Positions 33,604 to 43,574 are shown, counted from the first letter of the stretch. The stretch: 64,000 nucleotides of DNA from Christiangramia sp. OXR-203 (GCF_034372165.1 NZ_CP139698.1:2666001-2730000); one strand, 5' to 3'. Numbers and translations are program-made. The notes: a model not told the origin generated them from the letters alone.

Positions 33604-34698
33604 TTATAATTCGATATCGCTAGCGTCGAACCAGTGTTTTTTCTGCTCCACAGTTCCGGATCTCAATACCAGGATACCGGGATTCGCTCTTACGATCGTT
33701 TTAAGCGCAGTTTCGTCTGCCTGATAAAAATCGAAATCGAGATCAAATTTCTCTTTTAGTTTAGCTTGAAGATTCTCACCAGATGCTGTGAGAGCAATCA
33801 CGCGATAATTCTTAGTCCGTGCTTCTTTTGCCAGGTCCTGGATCGCTTGATATCCTTCCATTTCAGTAGACCTTATGTTATACATAACGAACATCAGGAC
33901 TTTATCTGTAGTAAGAATATCTGTCGTAATATCACCCTCTGGACCTTCGATCACAAAATCATGAATTGGCGGTACATAGCCTTCTTCGATCTGTACCGTT
34001 TCAACGCCTATAAATTCTCCGGAAACCTGGGGATAGGCACCTTGATTGGTAATGATCTTCTCCTCACCTCCCACATTAAATTTCCATTGGTATTCATATA
34101 CAGGCTCCTGAGCACCTTCTGGCACCACCATCTTTTCAGCAATATTATTGCCAATCTTATAGGGTCTGAAATCAAGCAATGGAAGATGCATCAGGACATG
34201 ATAACAAAATGCGAAACATGCCATGAAGCTGAGGAAAATTGCCCATTTATGATATTTCTGCGGAAATAATGGCTCTATAAACTTCTGATTAAAGAATAAT
34301 ACCAAAATCAGTATCAGTAAGATAATATCTTTATAGAATGACTCCCACGGAGTAAGCGGAACAGCATCACCGAAACAACCACAATCTGTAACTTTATCGA
34401 AGTATGCCGAATAAAAAGTAAGAAATGTAAAGAAAACAATCATGAGCAGGAGGCTCCAGCTTGTAAATTTCCTTGCATACCCAATAAGCAGCATGATCCC
34501 AAGCACGAGCTCGAAGATCACGAGTAAAATAGCGATAACAAGAGCAAACGGTATAAGCGCCGGAATGTCCAGTACCGGTTCACTAAAATATTCCTGTAGT
34601 TTGTATGAAAAACCTACGGGATCATTCAGTTTAATGAATCCGCTGAAGATGAAAAGTACACCTACCAGGACTCTGCAAATACCTACTATTGCTTTCAT
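33604..34698 (-). CDS. DoxX/BT_3928-family membrane protein with thioredoxin-like C-terminus
   Basis: 364 residues. Residues 1-175 hold about five membrane helices of the DoxX/MauE type (GVLFIFSGFIKLNDPVGFSYKLQEYF near 13-40) with a DCGCFGD motif near 107 facing a membrane side. The C-terminal part (about 230-364) looks like a thioredoxin-type domain (KVLMFVMYNI, GILVLRSG) but lacks CxxC. BT_3928-like proteins of Bacteroidota have this shape; a role in quinone or redox chemistry is inferred. Follows the DUF1599 gene by 17 nt. Confidence 0.75.
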   Translation of the reverse strand: MKAIVGICRVLVGVLFIFSGFIKLNDPVGFSYKLQEYFSEPVLDIPALIPFALVIAILLVIFELVLGIMLLIGYARKFTSWSLLLMIVFFTFLTFYSAYFDKVTDCGCFGDAVPLTPWESFYKDIILLILILVLFFNQKFIEPLFPQKYHKWAIFLSFMACFAFCYHVLMHLPLLDFRPYKIGNNIAEKMVVPEGAQEPVYEYQWKFNVGGEEKIITNQGAYPQVSGEFIGVETVQIEEGYVPPIHDFVIEGPEGDITTDILTTDKVLMFVMYNIRSTEMEGYQAIQDLAKEARTKNYRVIALTASGENLQAKLKEKFDLDFDFYQADETALKTIVRANPGILVLRSGTVEQKKHWFDASDIEL

Positions 34699-34715
34699 AA
34701 GCTTTATTTTCTGAA

Positions 34716-35261
34716 TTATTTTTCAGCTTCCTGGAAATGGATCATGGCAAATACAGAATAATTGATCATATCCTGGTAATTTGCATCGATCCCTTCACTA
34801 ACCAGCGTTTTTCCCTGGTTGTCCTCAATTTGCTTCACCCTTAATAATTTCTGTAAGATAAGATCTGTAAGGGAACTAATTCGCATATCCCGCCATGCTT
34901 CGCCATAATCATGGTTTTTATCCATCATAAGCTGCTTGGTTGCGGCAATGTTCTTGTCATATAGATCTATTGCGTCCTGAGGTCCAAGATCGGGCTGATC
35001 TGCAATTCCCTTTTCAAGCTGAATCAATGCCATCACCGAATAATTAATAATCCCGATAAATTCAGACTTCTCATCTTCATCAACTTTTCGAACATCGCTT
35101 TCCTGAAGTTTTCTTATACGCTGTGCCTTGATAAAGATCTGATCTGTTAAGGAAGGTAATCGTAAAATGCGCCAGGCACATCCATAATCCTGCATTTTAT
35201 TCAGAAAAAGACTGCGACAAAGGCCAATGACATCATCGTATTGTTCGGAGGTATTTTGCAT
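34716..35261 (-). CDS. DUF1599 protein (two tandem repeats)
   Basis: 181 residues from ATG 35261. Two internal repeats are plain: CRSLFLNKMQDYGCAWRILRLPSLTDQIFIKAQRI (quoted by its motif pieces KMQDYG, AWRILR, SLTDQI) and KQLMMDKNHDYGEAWRDMRISSLTDLILQK (KNHDYG, AWRDMR, SLTDLI). Such all-helical proteins resemble nucleotide-processing MazG-like folds, but the function is unproven. Earlier in-frame starts up to 35414 were rejected because they would run through the promoter and into divergent folP. Confidence 0.85.
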   Translation of the reverse strand: MQNTSEQYDDVIGLCRSLFLNKMQDYGCAWRILRLPSLTDQIFIKAQRIRKLQESDVRKVDEDEKSEFIGIINYSVMALIQLEKGIADQPDLGPQDAIDLYDKNIAATKQLMMDKNHDYGEAWRDMRISSLTDLILQKLLRVKQIEDNQGKTLVSEGIDANYQDMINYSVFAMIHFQEAEK

Positions 35262-35308
35262 GAAGTAGCTGTAATTTGCGTAAATTTCGGTCAAATATTT
35301 CAGATAGT

Positions 35309-35316
35309 CAAAGTTA
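35309..35316 (-). promoter_or_regulatory. TAnnTTTG -7 element for the DUF1599 gene
   Basis: Minus-strand TAACTTTG, 48 nt before the chosen ATG, within the 82-nt divergent gap to folP. Confidence 0.5.
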
Positions 35317-35343
35317 TTTGCGCTACCAAAATTCAGCCATCTC

Positions 35344-36174
35344 ATGTTTATAAATTGCCGTGGTAATCTCATCGACCTCTCCAAGCCAAAAGTGATGGGG
35401 ATCATCAATATCACTCCAGATTCCTTTTTTGAGGGTAGTAGAAAACAAACAGATAAAGAGATCCTTTCCTCTGCTGAAAAAATGCTGAAGGAAGGTGCAA
35501 GCTTTCTGGATATTGGTGCTTACAGTTCCAGGCCTGGTGCACAGGATATTTCAGAAGAAGAAGAATTGGAACGAATGATTCCGAAGCTGAAGTTACTGGA
35601 ACAGCATTTTCCTGAAGTGAACTTTTCCGTAGACACCTTTAGATCCAGAGTCGCCAGAGAAGCTATTGAGAATGGTGCTGCAATAATCAATGATATTTCT
35701 GCTGGGAATCTCGATGCTCAAATGATTGAAACCATTGCCAGTCTTCAGGTGCCTTATATCATGATGCATATGAAAGGGACTCCGCAAACAATGAAAGACC
35801 TCAACCAATACGAGGATCTCACTGCAGATATTCTTTTTTACTTTTCTGAAAAGATCTCTGCAGCCAGAAAAGCCGGAATTAACGATCTAATTATTGATCC
35901 GGGATTTGGCTTTGCTAAGAACATTGCTCAAAATTTCGAACTACTGAATAAACTGGATCTTTTCAAAAATCTTGAACTTCCCATACTCGCAGGACTTTCA
36001 AGGAAAAGTCTGATCTGGAAGACCCTGAAGTCCACACCTGATAATGCTCTGAATGGCACAAGCATTTTAAATACTATCGCACTTAATAAAGGAGCTTCAA
36101 TTTTAAGGGTTCACGATGTAAAAGAGGCAATGGAATGTATCAAATTGACCAGTGAACTCAATAACTACGTTTAG
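35344..36174 (+). CDS. folP: Dihydropteroate synthase
   Basis: 276 residues, the usual DHPS size. GIINITPDSFFEGSR (about 17-31) and LDIGAYSSRPGA (about 55-66) are the pterin- and pABA-binding loops; DPGFGFAKN and LAGLSRKS complete the family signature. It joins DHPPP and pABA in folate synthesis and is the sulfonamide target. Probably co-transcribed with cdaA, 30 nt downstream. Confidence 0.95.
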   Translation: MFINCRGNLIDLSKPKVMGIINITPDSFFEGSRKQTDKEILSSAEKMLKEGASFLDIGAYSSRPGAQDISEEEELERMIPKLKLLEQHFPEVNFSVDTFRSRVAREAIENGAAIINDISAGNLDAQMIETIASLQVPYIMMHMKGTPQTMKDLNQYEDLTADILFYFSEKISAARKAGINDLIIDPGFGFAKNIAQNFELLNKLDLFKNLELPILAGLSRKSLIWKTLKSTPDNALNGTSILNTIALNKGASILRVHDVKEAMECIKLTSELNNYV

Positions 36175-36204
36175 TTTTTCTATTTTTACAAAAAACCACT
36201 GCAT

Positions 36205-36978
36205 TTGGACATCATAGATCTTCGCATCCTCGATATTCTAGATATTGTTTTTGTCGCCCTTCTACTCTACTACGTTTACAAACTGGTTAGAGGTACTGCG
36301 GCTGTTAACATTTTTATCGGGATTGTGGTTATTTACCTGGTTTGGCTGCTAACACAGCTACTTCAAATGGAATTACTTAGCAGTGTTCTGGGTGAATTCG
36401 TTGGGGTTGGAGTGTTTGCTCTAATCGTGGTTTTTCAGCAGGAGATCAGGAAATTCCTCTTAATGATTGGTTCTACAAACTTTACACAAAAAGGCCGATT
36501 CTTACGAAGCTTCAAAATTAGCAGGGATGATGTGCGCTCGAAATTAGATGTGGAAGCTATTATTGATGCTTGCGAAGCAATGGGTAAAACTTATACTGGC
36601 GCTTTGATGGTCATTCAAAAGAACAATAAACTTGACTTCGTAAAGAATACTGGAGATAAAATGAAGATCAAGCTGAATCAGCCTATCATTGAATCGATAT
36701 TTTTCAAAAACAGTCCGCTGCATGACGGTGCGATGGTCATCGAAGAAAGTATGATCACTGCGACCAGAGTGATTCTGCCTGTATCCAATGACAGATCCAT
36801 TCCTTTAAGATTCGGACTTAGACATCGTGCTGCCGTAGGAATTACTGAAAAAACTGATGCGCTAGCTTTGGTAGTTAGTGAAGAATCTGGACAAACCTCT
36901 TATATCAGGGATGGGCAGTTCGTGATGTTCGAAACGATGGACGAACTGAAGGTTAAGATCAAAGAAGACATAAGCTAA
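36205..36978 (+). CDS. cdaA: Diadenylate cyclase (CdaA type)
   Basis: 257 residues. Two or three N-terminal membrane helices (about 10-70) and then the DAC catalytic domain with the two essential motifs, HDGAMV (about 173) and RHRAA (about 208). It makes the second messenger c-di-AMP at the inner membrane, which in bacteria controls osmolyte transport and wall homeostasis. The start is a TTG at 36205: no ATG lies before the conserved N-terminal helix. 30 nt after folP, 6 nt before a DUF3667 gene. Confidence 0.93.
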   Translation: MDIIDLRILDILDIVFVALLLYYVYKLVRGTAAVNIFIGIVVIYLVWLLTQLLQMELLSSVLGEFVGVGVFALIVVFQQEIRKFLLMIGSTNFTQKGRFLRSFKISRDDVRSKLDVEAIIDACEAMGKTYTGALMVIQKNNKLDFVKNTGDKMKIKLNQPIIESIFFKNSPLHDGAMVIEESMITATRVILPVSNDRSIPLRFGLRHRAAVGITEKTDALALVVSEESGQTSYIRDGQFVMFETMDELKVKIKEDIS

Positions 36979-36984
36979 GAATAG

Positions 36985-37749
36985 ATGACGCATTGCAAAA
37001 ATTGCAATTTTGCCATTTCAGAAGAACAGAATTATTGCTCCAATTGTGGAGCGAAGATCATGCGCGACAAGCTTAGCGTTCCCTATCTTTTTAGAGAATT
37101 CTTTGAATCCTTCTGGAGTATTGATTCCAACAAACCTGTACTAACTTTTGTTGACCTTTTCCGTAGACCTGTGAATGTGATTCAGGGATATATTGAAGGC
37201 CTGCGTAAAAAATATATCAATCCTTACGGATACTTTACCATCGCGCTAACCCTGACTGGTCTATATACTTACGTTAACCTGAAATATTTTCCAGAATATT
37301 TGGAAGGAGGAGGTCTTGAGGTTAATACAGGAGAACGTGATATAACCAAAGAGGTCACCACGATGATCCTGGAACATATGAACCTTATCACATTCCTGTT
37401 CATCCCGGTAATCACCTTATTCTCCAGACTGGTCTTTTTAAAAAATAAGAAATACAATCTTGCCGAGCATTTGATTGTACACCTTTACGCTTACTCGCAT
37501 ATAAGTATCGTTTTTGCGATCCTTATTCTACTTTCATTCAGCAATCAGTCGCTTTTTGCAATTATGAATTATGTCAGTTTACCTTTTTACGTAATCTACT
37601 ACGGGTATATTTTCAAAAAGATGTATGATCTAAGCTTATGGAAGATAATACTTAAAAGTTTACTCTTTCTGCTTTTGCTTCTGCTTGTTTTCCTGATAGT
37701 TAGCCTCGTAATTGGTCCCTATATGGCCAAACTCAAGGGAGTTATTTAA
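36985..37749 (+). CDS. DUF3667 membrane protein with zinc ribbon (copy 1)
   Basis: 254 residues. A zinc ribbon at 4-25 (CKNCNF...CSNCGAK, two CxxC pairs) is followed by an FFESFWSIDSNKPVLTFVDLFRRPVNVIQGYI-type region (motifs DLFRRP and YIEGLRKKYINPYGYF) and about five membrane helices. This is the DUF3667 architecture of Bacteroidota; the role is unknown. A second copy is at 61498. It follows cdaA by 6 nt and ends in a TTAA stop overlap with the ABC transporter gene. Confidence 0.82.
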   Translation: MTHCKNCNFAISEEQNYCSNCGAKIMRDKLSVPYLFREFFESFWSIDSNKPVLTFVDLFRRPVNVIQGYIEGLRKKYINPYGYFTIALTLTGLYTYVNLKYFPEYLEGGGLEVNTGERDITKEVTTMILEHMNLITFLFIPVITLFSRLVFLKNKKYNLAEHLIVHLYAYSHISIVFAILILLSFSNQSLFAIMNYVSLPFYVIYYGYIFKKMYDLSLWKIILKSLLFLLLLLLVFLIVSLVIGPYMAKLKGVI

Positions 37750-39512
37750 ATACTCTCTTCTTCCTTGAACTGCACTTCATAAAGATTGCGGTAATATCCA
37801 TTGGTTTTCTGAAGCAAACTTTGATGGTTACCAATTTCCACAATTTTACCCTGATCCATTACAATGATCTTATCTGCTTTTTTAATGGTCGCAAGCCTAT
37901 GTGCGATAACGATGGAAGTTCTACCTTCAGTGATCTTATCTGTCGCGTCCTGTATAAGTTGTTCGCTATAGGAATCTACGGAAGATGTTGCTTCATCCAA
38001 CACAAGAATGCTTGGATTGCTTACATAAGCTCTTAAAAATGAGATCAACTGCCGCTGTCCTGAAGAAAGCATTGCTCCACGTTCCTTTACATTATAATAA
38101 TAACCGCCAGGAAGAGAATCTATAAATTCATGAATTCCAATTTGCTTTGCAGCCTTGATCACATCTTCATCTGAAATATCAGGGTTATCAAGATTGATAT
38201 TATTCATGATCGTATCTGCGAACAAAAATACATTCTGAAGAACCACGGCGATTTGAGATCTTAAAGATTTAAGCTCAAGATCCTTAATATCCTGCCCGTC
38301 TATTTCAATGACTCCACTATCAATTTCGTAAAATCTACTCAATAAATTTATGATGGTCGATTTTCCAGCACCGGTAGCTCCAACAATTGCCACAGTTTCC
38401 CCAGGTTCTACTCTAAAAGAGATTCCTTTTACAACTTCTTCCTCTGGAATATAACTAAATCTTACATCTTTAAATTCGATCTCTCCGTCAAGATGCTCTA
38501 CTGCAATAATTCCGTTATCTTCTATCGTAGATTCTGTATCCAGAATCCCGAATACCCGGTTAGCAGCGACCATTCCCATTTGCAACGTATTGAACTTATC
38601 GGCAATTTGTCGTAATGGCCTGAATAACATCTGACTCAATTCGATAAAAGCTACAATAATACCCAATGACATATCATCACCGGCAACTACCCGTAATCCA
38701 CCAAACCATACGATCAAACCTATGGTAATAGAAGTTGACATTTCAGCAATTGGAAAAAAGATGGAGTTATACCAAACCGTTTTCACCCATGCTTTTCTAT
38801 GTTTATCATTGATCTTCTTAAAGTTTTCGTATTCAGTTTTCTCGCGGGTAAACAACTGTACGATTTTCATCCCGGTGATACGTTCCTGTACAAAAGTGTT
38901 CAAATCTGCCACCTGAGTTCTAACTTCTTCAAAAGCCAGCTTCATTTTCTTCTGAAAGACTCTAGTTGCGTAGATGATAAAAGGTAAAACTGTAAGTACA
39001 AGCAAGGTTAGCTCCCAGCTTTTATAGAACATTACACCAATCACTACCAACATTTTCAGTAGATCTGAAATGATCATAAAAAGTCCCTGGCTAAAAATAC
39101 TGGCAATCGTTTCAATATCACTTACCGCCCTGGTCACCAATCTTCCAACTGCAGATTTATCATAATACTGCATTTTGAAGCCAAGCATATGCTTGAAGAG
39201 TTTTACCCGCAAATCACGAACAACTTCCTGCCCAAGCCAGTTGGCATAGTAGATAAAACAGAACTGGAAGATCACTTCCAGCACCAGTACCCCAATCATT
39301 AGGCTTACATAATATATAAGACTGTCAAAATCTGCCGGGATCAGGGCTTCATCTACAGTTTCCTGTAGTAAAATAGGCCTTAGAACTCCAAATAGAGAAA
39401 CAAGGATGGCCGCTACACCTACAAAATAGAATATTCGTTTATAGGGATTGGTATATCCAAGCAATCGCTTGAAAAGCGCCATATCAAATGCATTTCCTGT
39501 ATTAGATGCCAT
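37746..39512 (-). CDS. ABC-type exporter, MsbA/lipid A export-like half transporter
   Basis: 588 residues in the usual order: six-helix transmembrane domain (about 20-315), then ATPase domain with Walker A GATGAGKST (about 378), signature LSSGQRQL (about 480), Walker B ILVLDEATSS (about 505) and the H-loop VIAHRLATI. It would work as a homodimer in the inner membrane; substrate (lipid, peptide or drug) cannot be told from sequence. Its start overlaps the truA stop by 11 nt, so it is translated after truA. Confidence 0.93.
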   Translation of the reverse strand: MASNTGNAFDMALFKRLLGYTNPYKRIFYFVGVAAILVSLFGVLRPILLQETVDEALIPADFDSLIYYVSLMIGVLVLEVIFQFCFIYYANWLGQEVVRDLRVKLFKHMLGFKMQYYDKSAVGRLVTRAVSDIETIASIFSQGLFMIISDLLKMLVVIGVMFYKSWELTLLVLTVLPFIIYATRVFQKKMKLAFEEVRTQVADLNTFVQERITGMKIVQLFTREKTEYENFKKINDKHRKAWVKTVWYNSIFFPIAEMSTSITIGLIVWFGGLRVVAGDDMSLGIIVAFIELSQMLFRPLRQIADKFNTLQMGMVAANRVFGILDTESTIEDNGIIAVEHLDGEIEFKDVRFSYIPEEEVVKGISFRVEPGETVAIVGATGAGKSTIINLLSRFYEIDSGVIEIDGQDIKDLELKSLRSQIAVVLQNVFLFADTIMNNINLDNPDISDEDVIKAAKQIGIHEFIDSLPGGYYYNVKERGAMLSSGQRQLISFLRAYVSNPSILVLDEATSSVDSYSEQLIQDATDKITEGRTSIVIAHRLATIKKADKIIVMDQGKIVEIGNHQSLLQKTNGYYRNLYEVQFKEEESI

Positions 39513-40257
39513 CTAGTTCTCTTATCGTTTCAGGATATTCGATCCTGGTTAAATATAATCCATGTGCCGGTACTGAAGTTCCAGCTTTCCCCCTGTCTTT
39601 GCTCTTGATCACCTCGTGCATGTATTCCACAGGCTGTTTGCTTTGCCCAATTTCAAGCAAAGTTCCTACTATTGCCCGCACCATATTACGCAAAAATCGA
39701 TCTGCAGTGATATGAAAAATTAGCTTCCCATCCTTTTCGACCCATTTCGCTTCATCGATACGGCAGTTATATGTATGAACATCTGTCCGCGATTTGGAAA
39801 AACATTGAAAATCTGAGTACTCCTTCAGGATCTCTGCAGCTTGATTCATTTTTTCCAAATCAAGTTCATAGCGAAAATACCATGCCTGATCGTAATCAAA
39901 TACATCTTTATACTGAAGCAGATGATACTCGTAACTTCTCGCTACAGCATCAAATCTCGCATGAGCATCCTTCCTTACCGGAAATACTTCAGAAATTGCA
40001 ATATCCTTCGGAAGCATAGAATTTAGCTTATAAGCAAGTTCTTGGCAATTAAGTTCTTCCGAAGTATCAAAATGAGCGAACATTTGTCGTGCATGCACAC
40101 CGGCATCTGTCCTTCCAGCACCAACAATAGCTACTGAAAATGGGAACACCTTGCTTAGATTTTGTTCAAGAACCTCCTGAATACTAATAGAATCAGGTTG
40201 ATTTTGCCAGCCGTGATAAGCTTTACCGAAATATGAGAGCTTCAGGAAATACCTCAA
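39502..40257 (-). CDS. truA: tRNA pseudouridine synthase A
   Basis: 251 residues, normal TruA length. The catalytic Asp is in AGRTDAGVHA (about 46-55) and the RYFLKLSYFGKAYHGWQ N-terminus matches the family. It makes pseudouridine 38-40 in tRNA anticodon stems. The start is a TTG at 40257, which gives the canonical MRYFLKL opening; no ATG precedes it in frame near the promoter. First gene with the ABC exporter. Confidence 0.94.
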   Translation of the reverse strand: MRYFLKLSYFGKAYHGWQNQPDSISIQEVLEQNLSKVFPFSVAIVGAGRTDAGVHARQMFAHFDTSEELNCQELAYKLNSMLPKDIAISEVFPVRKDAHARFDAVARSYEYHLLQYKDVFDYDQAWYFRYELDLEKMNQAAEILKEYSDFQCFSKSRTDVHTYNCRIDEAKWVEKDGKLIFHITADRFLRNMVRAIVGTLLEIGQSKQPVEYMHEVIKSKDRGKAGTSVPAHGLYLTRIEYPETIRELDGI

Positions 40258-40286
40258 GTCAGCTTTATTTTTATATTAGCGAAATG

Positions 40287-40294
40287 CAAAGATA
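40287..40294 (-). promoter_or_regulatory. TAnnTTTG -7 element for truA
   Basis: Minus-strand TATCTTTG, 29 nt upstream of the truA TTG start. Confidence 0.5.
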
Positions 40295-40363
40295 AGGCAA
40301 TTATAGCAAGGAAAAAGGGCTGATTTCGCTTCCTTTGTTAAACGACTTTTAAAACTGAAAACT

Positions 40364-40852
40364 TTGAAGAAGATTCTATTACTAAGTGATACACATAGTC
40401 ATATAGACGAAAGAATTTTGCATTACGCCGGTGAGGCAGATGAAATTTGGCATGCGGGGGATATTGGTAAAACAGATGTCACCGATAAGCTGAAGCAAAT
40501 TGGACCGCTGCGTGCAGTTTACGGGAATATAGATGATGCTGAAATACGTAAAGAATTTCCATTAAACCAGCGTTTCATGTGTGAAGAGGTTGATGTCTGG
40601 ATCACTCACATTGGTGGCTACCCGGGAAAATATTCTCCAGCAATTCGGGAAGATATCAGGCAAAATCCCCCGAAACTATTCATTTGCGGTCATTCACATA
40701 TTCTGAAAGTAATGAACGATAAAAACCTCGGACTTTTACATATGAATCCAGGTGCGGCGGGGAAACATGGATTCCATAAGAAAAGAACCATGTTGCGCTT
40801 CCAGATCGATAAAAAAGAAATCAAGGAACTGGAAGTTATTGAATTGGAATAA
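40364..40852 (+). CDS. Metallophosphoesterase, YfcE family
   Basis: 162 residues, size of YfcE/MJ0936 phosphodiesterases. All metal-binding motifs are present: LLSDTHSH (7-14), HAGDIG (30-35), VYGNIDD (52-58), THIGGYPG (near 79) and CGHSH (near 104). A cytosolic two-metal (often Mn2+) phosphodiesterase; the natural substrate is unknown. The TTG at 40364 is taken as the real start since it places the DTHSH motif correctly and no ATG is closer. Confidence 0.9.
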   Translation: MKKILLLSDTHSHIDERILHYAGEADEIWHAGDIGKTDVTDKLKQIGPLRAVYGNIDDAEIRKEFPLNQRFMCEEVDVWITHIGGYPGKYSPAIREDIRQNPPKLFICGHSHILKVMNDKNLGLLHMNPGAAGKHGFHKKRTMLRFQIDKKEIKELEVIELE

Positions 40853-40856
40853 TTAA

Positions 40857-40885
40857 AAAACCCGAAGCTTTCGCTTCGGGTTTTT
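40857..40885. terminator. Bidirectional intrinsic terminator
   Basis: 10-bp stem AACCCGAAGC/GCTTCGGGTT (40859-40868 with 40873-40882) with TTTC loop and T/A runs on both sides; serves the phosphoesterase gene (plus) and the DUF4293 gene (minus). Confidence 0.88.
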
Positions 40886-40914
40886 CACGCACTAATACTA
40901 CTAAGATGATAGGC

Positions 40915-41325
40915 TTATCGTAATCGATCTACAGATTTTACGAGATCTTCGTCCTTCTTGATGGCCTTATTGGCCAAAACAATAAAAACGATAGAAATAA
41001 TAGGAAGAAACATCCCAATACCTTTCTCTGAGATATCCATCTCTCCAGGTAAAGTTAGAGACCAATAAACAAACACTCCTAGTAAAAAAAGATTTAATAT
41101 GATATTTAAACGCCCCAATACAAATTGAAGCTTTCTATTTTTAAACATAACGATACTCACCAGCGAAATTGCTGCTGAAGCAAGAAACATTCCCAGCGCG
41201 ATCAATACTTCGTGAGCATAGACAAATTCACCTGCTGAATTCTCCCAAAGCGGAAGAACAAAGATGAGTCCGGCACTCACAATAACCGCTAATAATAACC
41301 AAATAGTTTGTATTCTCTGAAGCAT
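40915..41325 (-). CDS. DUF4293 membrane protein
   Basis: 136 residues from ATG 41325, with four membrane helices. The MLQRIQTIWLLLAVI opening, the extracytoplasmic LPLWENSAG segment and the charged C-terminus LANKAIKKDEDLVKSVDRLR (final motif KKDEDLVKS) match DUF4293 of Bacteroidota; function unknown. Earlier in-frame starts (to 41415) are rejected because the -7 promoter lies between. Divergent from rho. Confidence 0.82.
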   Translation of the reverse strand: MLQRIQTIWLLLAVIVSAGLIFVLPLWENSAGEFVYAHEVLIALGMFLASAAISLVSIVMFKNRKLQFVLGRLNIILNLFLLGVFVYWSLTLPGEMDISEKGIGMFLPIISIVFIVLANKAIKKDEDLVKSVDRLR

Positions 41326-41344
41326 ATTTCCTGCGATTGCGGGA

Positions 41345-41352
41345 CAAAAATA
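41345..41352 (-). promoter_or_regulatory. TAnnTTTG -7 element for the DUF4293 gene
   Basis: Minus-strand TATTTTTG, 19 nt upstream of the ATG at 41325. Confidence 0.5.
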
Positions 41353-41518
41353 AAAGATTCTTTTTAGAATCATTGCGTAAAAGAATAAAATAAAGTTGTA
41401 TAATTGCAGTAACATTGCGTAACCTATTCAATACAGGTTACTTAAGTCTCCAAAACTTTTTATTCTTCTTCGAGAAGTTTTTAAATCAATCCAATCTTAT
41501 AATTATTTCACTGAATAG

Positions 41519-43234
41519 ATGTTCGAAATTTCAGAATTAAAAGCTAAAAAGCTTCCTGAACTTAAGGAAATTGCTCAATCGCTAAATGTTCCTAAGTATA
41601 AAACCCTTAAAAAACTGGATCTTGTTTACCAGATCCTGGACTATCAGGCCGCTAACCCAGCAAAAGTAAAAGAAGTACTTACAGAAGATAATGCCGAACC
41701 GGCTAAGCAGGAAACTAAAAAACCTTCAAAGGTTGGAAGTGAAAAAAAACCTGCAAAAACTCCTGCAAAAACTCCTGCCAAACCTGCTGCAAAAGCACCG
41801 AGGCCTTCCAGGAAAGAGTCTGATCCAAAGGAAGATAAGAAGGAATCAAGACAAAAAAGTACTCGCGAGCGTAGTCCTTCTAGCGGAAAAACTGATGACC
41901 GCAAAAAAAGCGACAACAGAAACGATAATCGCAACGATCGTAATGATCGTAATGATCGCAACGACAGTCGAAACGATCGCAATCACAACAATAATAGTAA
42001 TAGCGGAAACAACAAGAATGACCGTAACGATAACAGAAATGATAATCGTAACGACAATAAGAAAGGTAACAACGGAAATCGGGATAATCGTAACAGATAC
42101 CGTGAGCCGGATTACGAATTTGATGCTATCATCGAGAGCGAGGGTGTACTGGATATCATGCAGGATAACTATGGTTTCCTAAGATCTTCAGATTACAACT
42201 ACCTCACTTCTCCTGATGATATTTATGTATCACAATCACAAATAAGATTATTTGGTTTAAAGACAGGAGATACAGTACAGGGACAAATTAGACCTCCTAA
42301 AGAAGGAGAAAAATATTTCCCACTTATCAAGATCAATAAGATCAATGGACTGGATCCACAGGTCGTAAGAGACAGAGTTTCTTTTGAGCATCTTACACCA
42401 CTTTTCCCGAAAGAAAAATTCAACATTGCCGAAAAGCAAGCGACGATCTCTACAAGGGTGATGGATCTTTTTGCTCCCATTGGTAAAGGTCAGCGTGGGA
42501 TGATCGTATCTCAGCCTAAAACAGGTAAAACGATGTTATTAAAGGATATCGCAAATGCTATTGCGGCAAACCATCCTGAAGTATACCAGATCGTTCTATT
42601 GATCGATGAGCGTCCGGAAGAAGTTACTGATATGCAGCGTAATGTGAAAGGTGAAGTAGTTGCTTCCACTTTCGACAAAGAAGCTCACGAACATGTTAGA
42701 GTTGCAAATATCGTACTGGAAAAGGCTAAAAGACTGGTAGAATGTGGACATGATGTTGTGATTCTACTTGATTCTATCACCAGACTGGCTCGTGCTTACA
42801 ATACGGTACAACCTGCCAGCGGTAAAGTATTAAGTGGTGGTGTTGATGCAAATGCACTTCACAAACCAAAACGTTTCTTTGGTGCTGCACGTAATATTGA
42901 AAATGGAGGTTCTCTATCTATTATTGCTACCGCTCTTACAGAGACAGGATCAAAAATGGATGAAGTGATCTTTGAAGAATTTAAAGGAACCGGTAACATG
43001 GAACTGCAATTGGATAGAAGAATTTCCAACCGTAGAATATTCCCAGCTATCGACCTTGTTTCTTCAAGTACCCGTAGAGATGATCTATTGCTTGACGAAA
43101 ACAATGTTAAGCGCATGTGGGTACTACGTAAATATCTTGCTGACATGAACCCTATCGAAGCGATGGAATTTATTAATGACAAGATTAGAAACACTAGAAA
43201 TAATGAAGAGTTTTTAATTTCCATGAACGGGTAA
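41519..43234 (+). CDS. rho: Transcription termination factor Rho with long disordered insertion
   Basis: 571 residues against 419 in E. coli. An N-terminal Rho_N/SAP-like domain (about 1-45) is followed by a Lys/Ala/Pro-rich then Asn/Asp/Arg-rich low-complexity insertion (about 60-197, repeated NDRND and NDNRND), then the cold-shock-like RNA-binding domain ([14 protein letters not shown]) and the RecA-type ATPase with P-loop PKTGKTMLL (near 330) and Q/R loops. It terminates untranslated transcripts. Rho disordered regions are typical in Bacteroidota. Single gene with its own terminator. Confidence 0.97.
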   Translation: MFEISELKAKKLPELKEIAQSLNVPKYKTLKKLDLVYQILDYQAANPAKVKEVLTEDNAEPAKQETKKPSKVGSEKKPAKTPAKTPAKPAAKAPRPSRKESDPKEDKKESRQKSTRERSPSSGKTDDRKKSDNRNDNRNDRNDRNDRNDSRNDRNHNNNSNSGNNKNDRNDNRNDNRNDNKKGNNGNRDNRNRYREPDYEFDAIIESEGVLDIMQDNYGFLRSSDYNYLTSPDDIYVSQSQIRLFGLKTGDTVQGQIRPPKEGEKYFPLIKINKINGLDPQVVRDRVSFEHLTPLFPKEKFNIAEKQATISTRVMDLFAPIGKGQRGMIVSQPKTGKTMLLKDIANAIAANHPEVYQIVLLIDERPEEVTDMQRNVKGEVVASTFDKEAHEHVRVANIVLEKAKRLVECGHDVVILLDSITRLARAYNTVQPASGKVLSGGVDANALHKPKRFFGAARNIENGGSLSIIATALTETGSKMDEVIFEEFKGTGNMELQLDRRISNRRIFPAIDLVSSSTRRDDLLLDENNVKRMWVLRKYLADMNPIEAMEFINDKIRNTRNNEEFLISMNG

Positions 43235-43260
43235 TTAATTCTTTCTTATATAAATTCTGA

Positions 43261-43290
43261 AAAGCCTGAAACTAGATTTCAGGCTTTTTT
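43261..43290 (+). terminator. Intrinsic terminator of rho
   Basis: 11-bp stem AAAGCCTGAAA/TTTCAGGCTTT (43261-43271 with 43277-43287), 5-base loop, six T. Rho's own gene thus ends at a Rho-independent site. Confidence 0.88.
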
Positions 43291-43574
43291 ATGTAATAAG
43301 ATCAAGTAAAGTGAGAGCTTCGAATTCGTGTAAGATTACAGGCTACAGATCTTTTTCAAGGCATTCGCCTTTACCATTACAGTACAATTATTAAATCAGA
43401 AAGCCTAAAGACTAAGTTTTACAATATTGAATAGCTCTGATTACTTTCCGTAGCAAATACTTTCAGCATTCTAGATAATATAGTTTTAGACTGGAGATTC
43501 CTCCTATTGAGAGGTGAAATTTTAAAATTTCCGTAGTAATCTCGGAAGGCTTTAGACTCTAATTATCTGCAACA

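Noticed and set aside
33766-34269. 167-codon plus-strand frame
   Set aside because: Opposite the DoxX-like gene; Cys/His-rich random composition and no plausible start region.
43358-43371. Small hairpin in the rho-tRNA interval as an RNA gene
   Set aside because: Only a 5-bp stem with no further structure or promoter element, so it is not supported.
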